Shown here: positions 41,752-51,209 of the stretch, one piece after another
Numbering within the stretch: position 1 is the first letter of the stretch
Layout: every line of letters starts with the position of its first letter
Source of the DNA: Pseudonocardia kunmingensis
GTDB lineage: Bacteria > Actinomycetota > Actinomycetes > Mycobacteriales > Pseudonocardiaceae
Direction of reading: 5' to 3'
DNA length: 64,000 nt
NCBI RefSeq assembly: GCF_006716445.1
Contig: NZ_VFPA01000003.1
Location: forward strand, 310,001 to 374,000
Program-made: the position numbers and the translations under genes
The notes under the pieces: generated by a model
The model's database searches: none
What the model saw: only the letters and a program-made list of their open reading frames with translations
What the model was told of the DNA's origin: nothing

Positions 41752-42646
41752 GGGTCCGGTCCCCGATCTTCAGTTGCACGACGGACAGGACGAGGACGAC
41801 GACGAGCAGCAGCAGCGACAGCGCCGCCGCGTAGCCGAACTGGTTGGTCTCGAACGCCGTGACGAACAGCCGGTGCGCGTACAGCGAGGTGGCGTTGCCC
41901 GGGCCGCCGCCGGTGACGATGTAGGGCAGCGCGAACTGCTGCAGCGCGCTGATCACGCCGATGATGCAGACGAACAGCGTGGTGGGCGCCAGCAGCGGCA
42001 GCGTGATCGAGAAGAACCGCCGCCACGGGCCCGCCCCGTCGATGCGGGCGGCCTCGTAGTACACGCCCGGGATGCCCTGCAGGCCCGCGAGGAACAGCAC
42101 CATGGTGTAGCCCGCCGACGACCAGACGGTGATGCCGATGATCGTCGCGAGCGGCGCGGTGTTCAGCCAGGTCTGCCCCGGCAGCCCGAGCGCGTCGAGC
42201 ACCCGGTTGAGGATGCCGATCTGCGGGTCGAGGATGTTGCGCCACAGCAGACCGATGATCGACACCGACGTGAGGTAGGGGACCAGCAGCACCGAGCGGA
42301 ACAGCGTGCGGCCCGGCAGCGACTGGTTGAGGATCACCGCGAGGCCGAGCCCGATCACGATGCCGATCACCAGCGTGCCCGCGGCGTAGACCAGGGTGAT
42401 CCAGAACGAGTGCTGCACCTCCGGGTCCGCCAGCGCCCGCACGATGTTGCCGGCGCCGACGTACTCGGTGCCGCCGACCCCGCCGTAGGCGCTGGCCAGC
42501 AGCTGGTTGCCGATGGGGAGGAAGAACAGCAGCGCGAAGAACACGACGGCCGGGGACAGGAACAACCAGGCGGTCCTCGCCTGCGCGCGCTGCCGGGAGG
42601 TCCTCGGGCTCCGCGCCGGGGTGGGGGTGGAGGTCGCAGCGGTCAT
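41738..42646 (-). CDS. Sugar ABC transporter permease, MalF-type
   Basis: 302 residues, six spans, with EAA loop YYEAARIDGAGPWRRFFSIT. Overlaps the binding-protein stop by four bases (ATGA). Partner of the MalG-type permease in the LacI-regulated sulfatase operon. Confidence 0.9.
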   Translation of the reverse strand: MTAATSTPTPARSPRTSRQRAQARTAWLFLSPAVVFFALLFFLPIGNQLLASAYGGVGGTEYVGAGNIVRALADPEVQHSFWITLVYAAGTLVIGIVIGLGLAVILNQSLPGRTLFRSVLLVPYLTSVSIIGLLWRNILDPQIGILNRVLDALGLPGQTWLNTAPLATIIGITVWSSAGYTMVLFLAGLQGIPGVYYEAARIDGAGPWRRFFSITLPLLAPTTLFVCIIGVISALQQFALPYIVTGGGPGNATSLYAHRLFVTAFETNQFGYAAALSLLLLVVVLVLSVVQLKIGDRTHDAA

Positions 42647-43938
42647 CCGAGCGTCCCCTTCGCCGCCGTGCGGAAGTCGGCCAGCGCCTCACCGACGGGC
42701 CGCTGCTGGATGACGATCTCCTGGTAGGCCTTCTCGTAGAGCTCGTTGACCTGGGCCCGGTGCCCGCTGGCCGCCAGCTGGGGGTCCTCCTCCGTCACCA
42801 GGCCCAGCGCGGTGGCGATCACCTTCAGGTCCGGGTCGTCGGCGACCGCGGGGTCCTGCGCCCAGCTCTTGCGGGGCATCGACATGCCGACCTCCGCGGT
42901 GACGGCCAGCTCGGTCTCCAGTGCGGTGAGCCTGCGGACCAGCTCCCACGACAGCTCGGGGTTCTTCGCCTTCGCCGGGATCATCAGCCCGGACCCGGCG
43001 AGCGAGGTGGCCTGCACGGCGCCCGTGAGCGGCGGCGCGAGGCCCAGGTCGATGTCCGGGCTGCCGGTGCGGACGGGCCCGATGTCCCACGGCCCGGACA
43101 GGAACGTGGCCGCCCGCCCCGCCGAGAACAGCTTCTGCGGCCCGGAGTAGTCGGTGCTCGCGACGGGCGGGGGCGAGACCCGGTGGACGTGGACCAGGTC
43201 CTGCATGTACTGCAGCGCCAGGTCGGCCCGGTCGGCCGGGATCATGAACTCGCCGCCTGCCACGTCGCTGTAGACGACCTGCTGCTGGTAGTAGAACGGC
43301 GCGCTGTAGCTGTAGTCGGAGTTCAGCGCCGTGCCGGACACGTCGCCCGTGGTGGTGGCGCGGGTGACCTCGAGGAACTCCTCCCACGTGGTCGGCGGGG
43401 CCGGGAACCCCGCCGCCGACAGCAGCTGCTTGTTGTAGAACAGCAACCCGTTCGCGGTCAGCTGCAACGGGATCGAGTACGTCTTGCCCTCGTACTGGCG
43501 GGAGGTCACCGACGCCTCGATGAAGTCGTCGGGGAACCCCATCTCCGCATCGCCTGCCGCGAGCTCGTCGAGCGCCAGCACGTTGCCGGGCACGCCGTAC
43601 TGGATCCCGGTGCCCGCACCGGTCTCCTCGACCAGGTCGGGGACGTTGCCGGACTGGAAGTCGGCCACCAGCTTCGTGGTCAGGTCCGGCCACTGGAACT
43701 TCTGCACGTTGACCGTCACGCCGTGGTCCGTGCCGAACCGGTCGAACACCGCCTGGTAGGCGTCGTAGGCGTGGCCCGCGTTCCAGTAGACCGTGAACGT
43801 GCCGGCCCCGCCGCCGTTCGTCGGGGCCGGCTGGATGGGCGCGCAGGCGGTGGTGGCGCCGACGGCGCCCAGCACCGTGGCCCCCATGCCGTACCGCAGC
43901 AGGGACCGGCGGGTGAACTGGCGCGATGCGGACATCAT
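42643..43938 (-). CDS. Sugar ABC transporter substrate-binding protein, Tat lipoprotein
   Basis: 431 residues. The signal peptide carries a twin-arginine motif (FTRRSLLRYGMGATVLGA) and ends in a lipobox-like TTAC, so it is probably exported folded and then lipidated. The mature part is a family 1 sugar-binding protein (FTVYWNAGHAYDAYQAVFDR; LLFYNKQLLSAAGFPAPP). It follows the LacI gene by 39 bases and delivers the sugar to the permeases downstream. Confidence 0.9.
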   Translation of the reverse strand: MMSASRQFTRRSLLRYGMGATVLGAVGATTACAPIQPAPTNGGGAGTFTVYWNAGHAYDAYQAVFDRFGTDHGVTVNVQKFQWPDLTTKLVADFQSGNVPDLVEETGAGTGIQYGVPGNVLALDELAAGDAEMGFPDDFIEASVTSRQYEGKTYSIPLQLTANGLLFYNKQLLSAAGFPAPPTTWEEFLEVTRATTTGDVSGTALNSDYSYSAPFYYQQQVVYSDVAGGEFMIPADRADLALQYMQDLVHVHRVSPPPVASTDYSGPQKLFSAGRAATFLSGPWDIGPVRTGSPDIDLGLAPPLTGAVQATSLAGSGLMIPAKAKNPELSWELVRRLTALETELAVTAEVGMSMPRKSWAQDPAVADDPDLKVIATALGLVTEEDPQLAASGHRAQVNELYEKAYQEIVIQQRPVGEALADFRTAAKGTLG

Positions 43939-43977
43939 CGTCCCTTCTCTGTCGTGTTCGGGGGTTCGGGCGGGGGA

Positions 43978-44997
43978 TCAGGCGGACGCGCGGCGCTCGA
44001 GGACCCAGGGCAGGTCGAGCACGCGCGGAGGCCGATCGGGTTCGTCGATGCGGGCGAAGAGGATCTCGACGATCTCGGTGAAGTCGAACTGCGCCATCCC
44101 GACGCTGGTCAACGCCGGGAACGAGACGACGGCCTCCTGGGTGTTGCCGACTCCGATCACGGCGAAGTCGTCCGGCACGGCGAGCCCCCGCTCGCGTGCC
44201 ACCTGCAGCGTGGCGAGCGCGCCCCGGTCGGACTCGCTGATCAGGGCGGTCGGCGGGTCGGCGGCGTCCAGCAGCGCACGGGCCCCGACCAGCGCCTCCT
44301 CGCGCGAGGTGGCGCCGGGGCGCGCCAGCGCGGGGTCGACCGGCACGCCGGCGTGCTCGTGCGCGTCCCGGTAGCCCAGGTAGAGGTCCCGGGACCGGGA
44401 CGCCGCGGTGAGGTCGTTGTGGGAGAGGTAGCCGATGCGCCGGTGCCCGGTCTGCAGCAGGTGCGCGACGGCCTCCCCCACCGCCGCGCGGATGTGGTTG
44501 CGGACCACGTCGGCCGGCCCGGGCTCCAGGTGCTCGCTGAACGCGACCACCGCCCGCGTGCTCCGGGCGAGCCGGTCGAGGTCCAGGCCGTCGGCCAGGC
44601 CGGGCGCGAAGATCGCCCCGTCGACGTAGCCCTGCGTGATGACGCGCAGGGAGTGCTCCGCGCGCTCGGGGTGGCGGATCGGCAGCCCGATGACCGAGTA
44701 GCCGTGCGCCACGGCGACGTCCTCGCACTGCATGGTCAACCGGTCCACCCACGGGCCGACCGGCGGCGCGTAGACCAGGGCGATCAGCTCCGTGCGCTGC
44801 CGGCGCAGCACCCGCGCGGCGGTGTTGCCTGCGTAGCCGAGGCGCCGCGCGGCCTCGCGGACCTTGTCCTGGGTGTCCTGCGGCAGCTGCCGCACCCGGT
44901 CCGAGCGCCCGCTGAGCACGTACGAGCACGTCGCGACGGAGACACCGGCGGCCGAGGCCACCTCGCGCAGCGTCGGACGCGCTCTCCCACCTGGCAT
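43978..44997 (-). CDS. LacI-family repressor
   Basis: 339 residues from ATG at 44997. Helix-turn-helix TLREVASAAGVSVATCSYVL at the N-terminus, a hinge (NTAARVLRRQRT), then the sugar-binding domain (SVIGLPIRHPERAEHSLRVI; PDDFAVIGVGNTQEAVVSFP). It is the first gene of the sugar/sulfatase operon and is expected to repress it until the imported sugar binds. Its own start codon lies at the edge of a TGGTGAA/TTCACCA dyad. Confidence 0.92.
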   Translation of the reverse strand: MPGGRARPTLREVASAAGVSVATCSYVLSGRSDRVRQLPQDTQDKVREAARRLGYAGNTAARVLRRQRTELIALVYAPPVGPWVDRLTMQCEDVAVAHGYSVIGLPIRHPERAEHSLRVITQGYVDGAIFAPGLADGLDLDRLARSTRAVVAFSEHLEPGPADVVRNHIRAAVGEAVAHLLQTGHRRIGYLSHNDLTAASRSRDLYLGYRDAHEHAGVPVDPALARPGATSREEALVGARALLDAADPPTALISESDRGALATLQVARERGLAVPDDFAVIGVGNTQEAVVSFPALTSVGMAQFDFTEIVEILFARIDEPDRPPRVLDLPWVLERRASA

Positions 44998-45014
44998 GGT
45001 GAAAGCATTCACCA
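44997..45014. promoter_or_regulatory. LacI-type operator at the lacI start
   Basis: TGGTGAA - AGCA - TTCACCA is a perfect 7-base dyad with the TGAAAGC centre typical of LacI-family operators. It abuts the first base of the lacI start codon, so binding should block initiation of the whole operon (autoregulation). No second copy was found before the binding-protein gene. Confidence 0.6.
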
Positions 45015-45911
45015 GGCGCTCGGCCGCCGTCAAGTCCGTCCGGTGCGGCGGCCAGGAGCGTTCACCGGGCCATGCCCGACGCCGACGCCCCCCGTCCGCG
45101 CCCGCGCACCCCGTCGACGGGTCGCGCGGGACGAATCGGGGGGCGTGCCCGGACACGGGGGGCGTGAGCACGCCCGACCGGGCGCCGTGGTGGCGCCCCG
45201 TGCGGCGGGTTGGCGTGGGCGCGCCGTTCCCGACTCGAGACCGCTGCCCCACCCCCCGTTCCAGGCCTCACTTGCAGTCACCCCGGCGCCCTACCCACCC
45301 CCGGTGGCGAGAGTGGCCGGGTGGGCACAACCACCGAGTGACGTGGCCGCCCTGACGGCTGTCCCCGACATGGCCCCGGCCGGTCCACGACGAGACCGTC
45401 CCCGCCGGGTGCCACTCCACCGGCTGTGGTGCCGTTCCCGAACCCCTTCGACACGGTCCTGCCCGACACCAGCAGATCACCCGGGCGCCCGACCTCATGA
45501 TCAGCAAGTCGGTGCGTTCCCGTGTTGAAAACGCCCGTTATTGCGCCGACACCTCGATCATGACCACCCAGGCCCCCCGAACAGCCGATGATCAGCTGTC
45601 AGGGGTGCAACGGGACCACAGCAAGGTGCGCACCCACCCAGCAGCGACGGACTCGTCCCGAACAGGCCTGGGCCATGCCGGGAACGGCCGCCCGGCCGGC
45701 CACAACACCCGGTAGTTCACCCAACCCGGCCACTCACCAACGGGAGAGGACAGGGCAAGGCGCCGACTGCGGCGAAGACCCGGGCCGAGGCGGGAACCAG
45801 CGGCCTCGAGCCGGGAACGGCCCGCCCACAGGAGATCCCACGACGACATCGACACCATGGGTCTGAACACGCGGCCGAAGACCCATGACGTCGACCGCGT
45901 CACGCACAGGC
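45015..45911. other. 897 bases without a recognisable gene
   Basis: Only short overlapping frames without protein-like composition are present. The stretch 45480-45600 is clearly less GC-rich (GTGTTGAAAACGCCCGTTAT at 45523-45542) and contains repeated TGATCAG words. It leads into copy B of the 90-base element. Most likely decayed mobile or gene remnants. Confidence 0.5.
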
Positions 45912-46001
45912 CGTTCCGCGGCACGCGCAACCGGCCATGATCAGCAGAAGTGGTGGGAGCGCGACAAATCTGTCGCCGTGACACCATTCCTGGCGATCAC
46001 C
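45912..46001. repeat. 90-base dispersed element, copy B
   Basis: Ungapped match to 29636-29725 (see copy A). It begins CGTTCCGCGGCACGC, has CCATGATCAGC and GTGGTGGGAGC in the middle and ends TTCCTGGCGATCACC. It lies 61 bases upstream of a membrane-protein gene. No HNH coding remnant is visible beside this copy. Confidence 0.55.
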
Positions 46002-46062
46002 CGCGCCTCGAGGCATGATCGGAGCCGCCGGAATCGCGGGGTCGACGCACTAGCCTGGCCCG

Positions 46063-46779
46063 GTGGAGCCGCAGCGCTCGTTCGCCGCCTACGGCGCGTC
46101 CCACTGGCTGGTGCTGGCCCTGTTGGCCGTGGGCGTGGTGGTCCTCGCCCGGCTCGGGAGCCGGTACCGGGGCGGGCCCGCGGTCGCGCCTCTCGGCCGC
46201 GCGTTCGCCGTGGTCGTGGTCGCCTTCCACGTCCCGATCCTGATCTACGATCTGACGCCCGCACGGTTCGACGTCGAGCACTCGTTGCCGTTCCACATCT
46301 CCGACCTCTCGTGGATGGCGGCCGCGGTGGCGTTGTGGTCGCGGGGGCGGCGGGCCTACGCGCTGACCTACTACTGGGGGCTCACACTGGTCCCGCAGGC
46401 GGTGCTCACACCGGCCCTGGACGCGCCCGCGGCCCCGAGCATCGACTTCTTCAGCTTCTGGGGCCAGCACCTGCTCGTGGTGTGGGCGGCCGTGTTCCTG
46501 ACCTGGTGGGCGGGGATGCGGCCGGACTGGCGCAGCTTCGCCTACGCCGCCGCGGTCACCGTGGGATGGGGCGTGGCGATGCTCGGGTTCAACGCGCTGG
46601 CCGGCACGAACTACGTGTTCGTCAGCGGCAGGCCGGACAACCCCTCGCTCCTGGACATCATGGGGGAATGGCCCTGGTACCTGGCCGTCGAACTCGTGGT
46701 CGGGCTGTCGGCCTGGGCCCTGCTGACCTGGCCGTGGACCCGCTCGCGCGAGAGCCGGAACGCGTCACCGTCGTCGTGA
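46063..46779 (+). CDS. TIGR02206/YwaF-family membrane protein
   Basis: 238 residues from GTG at 46063, about seven membrane spans. FAAYGASHWLVLALLAVGVV, LPFHISDLSWMAAAVALW, and the C-terminal VSGRPDNPSLLDIMGEWPWY are the conserved features of this family of unknown function. It precedes the muropeptide operon on the same strand by 107 bases but has no evident role in it. Confidence 0.82.
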   Translation: MEPQRSFAAYGASHWLVLALLAVGVVVLARLGSRYRGGPAVAPLGRAFAVVVVAFHVPILIYDLTPARFDVEHSLPFHISDLSWMAAAVALWSRGRRAYALTYYWGLTLVPQAVLTPALDAPAAPSIDFFSFWGQHLLVVWAAVFLTWWAGMRPDWRSFAYAAAVTVGWGVAMLGFNALAGTNYVFVSGRPDNPSLLDIMGEWPWYLAVELVVGLSAWALLTWPWTRSRESRNASPSS

Positions 46780-46790
46780 AAGTTTGTTAC
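46776..46790. promoter_or_regulatory. Imperfect dyad upstream of the muropeptide operon
   Basis: GTGAAAGTTTGTTAC is an AT-rich imperfect palindrome (GTGAAA / TGTTAC) starting within the stop of the preceding gene. It is the only such site in the 107-base gap ahead of the operon. RpiR/MurR-type or other control is speculation; no regulator gene is in the operon. Confidence 0.28.
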
Positions 46791-46886
46791 GGATGAGAGC
46801 CCAGCCCGGAAACTCTTGACCTTCGCGTGCCGCTGTGGTCCTGTTGCCGCCGACAGCAGCGGGATGCGGGTGCGGAGGGTGCGACG

Positions 46887-48446
46887 ATGCTTCGGAACGT
46901 GACGGCGAGCCGGCGGGGGGTGCGGCTCGGCGCGTTCGCGGTGGCGGGGGCGGTGCTGCTCAGCGCGTGTTCCGGCTCCGGCGGCGCACCGGCCGGCGGC
47001 GAGGCGGCGGGCCCGGGCGGGCTCGTCGTGGGCGCCACCTCCGACCCCGACACGCTCTTCCCCTGGAAGGCCACCCAGTTCCAGGCCGTCAACGTCCTGG
47101 AACAGCTCTACGGCACCCTCACCGAGCTGGACGAGAACCTCGAGGTCGTGCCGGGGCTCGCGGAGTCGTGGCAGGTGTCCGAGGACGGCACCACGCTCAC
47201 CCTGGCGCTGCGCCAGGGCGTCACGTTCGCCGACGGCAGCGCCTTCGACTCCGCCGACGTGAAGTCCTCGCTCGACCGGATCCGGGACGAGGCGACGGGC
47301 GCGGTCGCGGCCGCGAGCCTCGCCTCGGTCACCGCCGTGGAGGCGCCCGACCCCGCCACCGTCGTGCTCACCCTGTCCGGCCCGGACGCCGGCATCCTGG
47401 CCGCGCTGGCGACGGTGAACCTCGCGATGCTCTCCAGCGAGGACTCCGAGCAGACGCTCGCCGACACCCCCAACGGCACCGGCGCGTTCACGTTCGCCGA
47501 GCGCTCGCCGAACGAGTCGATCCGGCTCACCGCGAACCCGTCGTTCTGGGGCGGGGCGCCCGCGCTGTCGTCGCTGGAGTTCCGGGTGATCCCGGACGAG
47601 ACGTCGATCGTCTCGGCGCTGCAGTCGGGGAACGTGCAGTTCGCGGTGTTCGACGACCCGCTGGTGGCGCAGAGCGCGGAGGCCACCGGCGTGCAGGTCG
47701 CGAAGACGCCGCAGCTCTCGTACCACGCCCTGCAGTTCAACGCCCGCAAAGCGCCCTTCGACGACGTGAACGTGCGGCTGGCGGTCCAGTGCGCCGTCGA
47801 CCGCCAGCAGGTGCTCGACACCGCCGCGCTCGGCGAGGGCGAGGTGACCGGGCCGATCACCTCCCCGGCCTACCGCTCCGACCCGGCGGCGCGCCCGTGC
47901 CCGCAGCGCGACGTCGCGAAGGCGAAGCAGTACCTGGCGCAGTCCGGTCACGCGGGCGGGCTGACGATCTCGACGATCGTCTCGCAGGGCGAGTACGCCA
48001 CGTCGGTCAACGAGGCCACCAACATCCAGGCGCAGCTGGCCGAGGCCGGCATCACGGTGAACCTGGAGGTGCTGGAGTCCGGCGCCTTCGTCGACCGCTG
48101 GGTGGCCGCGGACTTCCAGAGCGCCGTGGCGCTCAACGGCGGCCGGCCGGACCCGGACGGCATGTACGGGCGCTACTTCACCAGCACCGGCAACCTGAAC
48201 GACGTCGCCGGCTACAGCTCCCCCACCCTCGACGCGCTGTTCGCCCAGGGCAAGGCGACGTCCGACCCCGCGGCGCGCAAGGCGGTCTACGAGCAGGTGT
48301 CGGCGGAGCTGGAGAACAACGCCGCCTGGGTGTGGCTGTTCACCAGCTTCACCTACACCGCGACGACGCCCGAGGTCAGCGGCTTCACTCCGATGGCCAA
48401 CGGCTCGCTGAAGTTCCTGCGCGAGACCACCGTCAGCGGGTCATGA
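46887..48446 (+). CDS. Oligopeptide-type ABC substrate-binding lipoprotein, probable muropeptide binder
   Basis: 519 residues from ATG at 46887 (GGAGG ahead). Signal peptide GVRLGAFAVAGAVLLSAC with lipobox, then a family 5 solute-binding domain (VVGATSDPDTLFPWKATQFQ; LRQGVTFADGSAFDSADVKS). It is the first gene of an operon with murQ and anmK, so its ligand is probably a muropeptide, as for MppA/OppA-type proteins; this rests on context. Overlaps the next gene by four bases. Confidence 0.9.
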   Translation: MLRNVTASRRGVRLGAFAVAGAVLLSACSGSGGAPAGGEAAGPGGLVVGATSDPDTLFPWKATQFQAVNVLEQLYGTLTELDENLEVVPGLAESWQVSEDGTTLTLALRQGVTFADGSAFDSADVKSSLDRIRDEATGAVAAASLASVTAVEAPDPATVVLTLSGPDAGILAALATVNLAMLSSEDSEQTLADTPNGTGAFTFAERSPNESIRLTANPSFWGGAPALSSLEFRVIPDETSIVSALQSGNVQFAVFDDPLVAQSAEATGVQVAKTPQLSYHALQFNARKAPFDDVNVRLAVQCAVDRQQVLDTAALGEGEVTGPITSPAYRSDPAARPCPQRDVAKAKQYLAQSGHAGGLTISTIVSQGEYATSVNEATNIQAQLAEAGITVNLEVLESGAFVDRWVAADFQSAVALNGGRPDPDGMYGRYFTSTGNLNDVAGYSSPTLDALFAQGKATSDPAARKAVYEQVSAELENNAAWVWLFTSFTYTATTPEVSGFTPMANGSLKFLRETTVSGS

Positions 48447-49411
48447 CCGCGGTCCTCAGGCACCCGCTGGCCCGCCGGATCCTGGAGGCCGCGCTCACCC
48501 TGCTCGGCGTGGCAGTCCTGGTCTTCGTGATGCTCCGGGCGATCCCCGGCGACCAGATCACGGCGAGCCTCGGCACCGAGGCCGCCGCGCTCACCCCCGC
48601 GCAGCGCGCCGCGCTGGAGGCCTACTACGGGCTCGACCAGCCCCTGGTGGTGCAGTTCTTCACCTGGATCGGTGCCGTGCTCACGGGCAACCTGGGCGCG
48701 TCGCAGCGCAGCGGGCAGTCGGTGCTGGAGATGACCGCGGCGGCGCTGCCGATCACGCTCGAGCTGGCGGTACTCTCGCTGGTCGTCGGGCTGGTCCTCG
48801 GGGTCGCCGCGGCCATGCTGTCCGCGTCGCGCCCGAACTCCGCGCGTGACGCCGTCGGCCAGACGTTCGGGCTTGCCGGGCTGTCGATCCCCGCGTTCCT
48901 GCTGGGCTCGGCGCTGCTCGCGGCCTCGGCGCGGTTCCTCGGCTACAACCCCAACGCCGAGCAGTTCGCGCCGCTGACGAGCGACCCGGCGCTCAACCTC
49001 CAGCAGATGCTGATGCCCGCGCTGGTGCTCGGGTTCGGGCTCGCCGCGCCGATCATGCGCACGGCCCGCTCGGCGCTGCTGGAGGTGCGGGGCCAGGACT
49101 TCGTGCGCACCGCGCGCGGCAAGGGCGTGGGACCGCGGGCGATCCAGTTCCGGCACGTGCTGCGCGGCGCGCTCGTGCCGATCGTGACGATGACGGGCCT
49201 GCAGTTCGGCTACCTGCTCGGCGGGGCCGTCGTCGTCGAGCAGATCTTCTCCGTGCCGGGCATCGGGCGTCAGGTGCTGCTCGGGATCCAGCAGAAGGAG
49301 TACGCCGTCGTGCAGAGCACGGTGCTGGTCATCGCGTTGACGTTCGTGCTGGTCAACCTGGCGACGGACCTGCTGTACCGGCTGATCGACCCGCGGGTGC
49401 GTGCGTCATGA
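48443..49411 (+). CDS. ABC importer permease, DppB-type (muropeptide operon)
   Basis: 322 residues from ATG at 48443, six spans, family segments YYGLDQPLVVQFFTWIGAVL, EVRGQDFVRTARGKGVGPRA and VVVEQIFSVPGIGRQVLLGI. Overlaps both neighbours by four bases. Forms the inner-membrane channel with the DppC-type permease. Confidence 0.92.
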   Translation: MTAVLRHPLARRILEAALTLLGVAVLVFVMLRAIPGDQITASLGTEAAALTPAQRAALEAYYGLDQPLVVQFFTWIGAVLTGNLGASQRSGQSVLEMTAAALPITLELAVLSLVVGLVLGVAAAMLSASRPNSARDAVGQTFGLAGLSIPAFLLGSALLAASARFLGYNPNAEQFAPLTSDPALNLQQMLMPALVLGFGLAAPIMRTARSALLEVRGQDFVRTARGKGVGPRAIQFRHVLRGALVPIVTMTGLQFGYLLGGAVVVEQIFSVPGIGRQVLLGIQQKEYAVVQSTVLVIALTFVLVNLATDLLYRLIDPRVRAS

Positions 49412-50292
49412 CCGCCGTCGCCACCGACGCCCCGGTCGCCGTCCCCCCGGGCAGGCGCGGCCTGCTGCGGCGGACGCTCGCGAGCCGCAGCGGGCTCGTC
49501 GGGGCCGTCCTCGTCGCGCTCGTGGTGCTCGCCGCGCTGGCCGCCGCCACCGGCGCGCTGCCGTTCGACGCCATCTCCCAGAACCCCGCCGACCGGCTGC
49601 AGGGCCCGTCGGGCACGCACTGGTTCGGCACCGACCAGTTCGGCCGCGACGTGTTCGCCCGCTCCGCGGCGGGCGCGGCGAACTCGCTGCTCATCGCCGT
49701 GGTGGCGGTCGCGATCGCGACGGTCGTCGGCACCGTCGCCGGGGTGCTCGCCGGCTTCTTCGGCGGGTGGTCGGGCCGCTCGATCCTCGGGGTGACCAAC
49801 GTGCTGTTCGCGTTCCCGCCGCTGCTGCTGGCGCTGGCGCTGGCCTCGGCGTTCGAGCGCACCTGGCTGACGGTGGCGATCGCCATCGCGATCGTCTACA
49901 CGCCGATCTTCGTGCGGGTGACGCGCGGGCCGGTCCTGTCGCTGCGGGAGGCCGACTTCGTGCGCGCGGCCACCGTGCTCGGCTTCTCCCCGCTGCGCAC
50001 GCTGGCCCGCCACGTCCTGCCCAACATCGCGCCGATCGTGATCGTGCAGATCACGCTGTCGCTGTCCTGGGCGGTGCTCACCGAGGCGTCGCTGAGCTTC
50101 CTCGGCCTGGGCACCCCTCCCCCGGCCCCGTCGCTGGGCTCGATGGTCCTGGAGGCCCGGGTGCTGGTGAACGTCGCGTGGTGGACCATGGCCGCCCCCG
50201 GCGCCGTGATCGTCGCGCTGGTGGTGGGGCTGAACCTCCTCGGCGACGGCGTGCGCGACGCGCTCGACCCGAAGAACGGAGACCGCAGGTGA
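49408..50292 (+). CDS. ABC importer permease, DppC-type (muropeptide operon)
   Basis: 294 residues. The extracytoplasmic segment GTHWFGTDQFGRDVFARSAA and EAA loop READFVRAATVLGFSPLRTL are diagnostic. Overlaps murQ by four bases (GTGA), so transport and catabolic genes are translated as one coupled block. Confidence 0.92.
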   Translation: MTAVATDAPVAVPPGRRGLLRRTLASRSGLVGAVLVALVVLAALAAATGALPFDAISQNPADRLQGPSGTHWFGTDQFGRDVFARSAAGAANSLLIAVVAVAIATVVGTVAGVLAGFFGGWSGRSILGVTNVLFAFPPLLLALALASAFERTWLTVAIAIAIVYTPIFVRVTRGPVLSLREADFVRAATVLGFSPLRTLARHVLPNIAPIVIVQITLSLSWAVLTEASLSFLGLGTPPPAPSLGSMVLEARVLVNVAWWTMAAPGAVIVALVVGLNLLGDGVRDALDPKNGDRR

Positions 50293-51209
50293 CCGAGCTC
50301 GCGAACGGGGAGGGCCTCGGCGGGCTCGTCACCGAACGGGCCGATCCGCGCTTCGCCACCATCGACACGGCGAGCGTCGCCGAGCTCGCCGCGCTGATGA
50401 ACGAGGCCGACGCCGAGGTGCCCGCGGCCGTACGCGCCGCGCTGCCGCAGATCGTGCCGGCGATCGAGGCCGTGGCCGAGCGGGTGCGCGCGGGCGGGCG
50501 GCTGCTCTACGTCGGAGCGGGAACGCCCGGCCGCATCGGGGTGCTCGACGCCTCGGAGTGCCCGCCGACGTTCGGGACGCCCCCCGAGCTGGTCCGCGGG
50601 ATCATCGCGGGCGGCCGGGACGCCGTGTTCGCCGCCCAGGAGGGCGTGGAGGACGACGAGGACGCCGGGCGCGCGTCGATCACGGGCGAGGACGTCGGCC
50701 CGCTCGACTCCGTGGTGGGACTCGCGGCCAGCGGCCGCACCCCCTTCGTCGTGGCCGCCGTCGCGGTGTCGCGCGAGCGCGGCGCCCTGACCGTCGGGCT
50801 GTCCTGCAACACCGGCACCCCGCTGAGCGCCGCGGCCGAGCACGCGATCGAGGTGCCGGTGGGCGGCGAGGTCGTCGCCGGGTCCACCCGGCTCAAGGCG
50901 GGCACCGCGCAGAAGCTGGTGCTCAACATGTTCTCGACGATCGTGATGGTCCGGCTCGGCAAGACCTACGGGAACCTCATGGTCGACCTGAACGCCTCCA
51001 ACGCGAAGCTGCGGGAGCGGGCGATCCGGATGGTCGCCACGATCACGGGCGAGCCCCAGGATCGTGCCGCGGCGGCACTGGAGGCCTCGGACATGCAGGT
51101 GAAGCTCGCGATCCTGCGCCTGCACAGCGGGCTCGACGAGGAGCGGGCCACAGCGCGCCTCGCAGCCGTGGACGGGCGCCTGCGGGCGGCGATGGAGGGA
51201 GAGCGGTGA
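50289..51209 (+). CDS. murQ: N-acetylmuramic acid 6-phosphate etherase
   Basis: 306 residues from GTG at 50289. SIS-fold enzyme with the family motifs VTERADPRFATIDTASVAEL, LLYVGAGTPGRIGVLDASEC (acidic catalytic residue in ASECPPTFG), and GSTRLKAGTAQKLVLNMFST, NLMVDLNASNAKLRERAIRM. It cleaves the lactyl ether of MurNAc-6-phosphate to GlcNAc-6-phosphate and D-lactate. Placed between transporter genes and anmK, which makes its substrate. Cytoplasmic. GTP replaces the commoner GTS in the sugar-phosphate loop. Confidence 0.95.
   Translation: MTELANGEGLGGLVTERADPRFATIDTASVAELAALMNEADAEVPAAVRAALPQIVPAIEAVAERVRAGGRLLYVGAGTPGRIGVLDASECPPTFGTPPELVRGIIAGGRDAVFAAQEGVEDDEDAGRASITGEDVGPLDSVVGLAASGRTPFVVAAVAVSRERGALTVGLSCNTGTPLSAAAEHAIEVPVGGEVVAGSTRLKAGTAQKLVLNMFSTIVMVRLGKTYGNLMVDLNASNAKLRERAIRMVATITGEPQDRAAAALEASDMQVKLAILRLHSGLDEERATARLAAVDGRLRAAMEGER

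Noticed and set aside
45030..45500. Small genes in the gap after lacI
   Set aside because: Overlapping short frames on both strands lack ribosome-binding sites and protein-like composition.
46827..49411. Fusion of binding protein and permease in one frame
   Set aside because: The two genes are in different frames and overlap by ATGA; the apparent fusion is a shadow frame that enters the permease.
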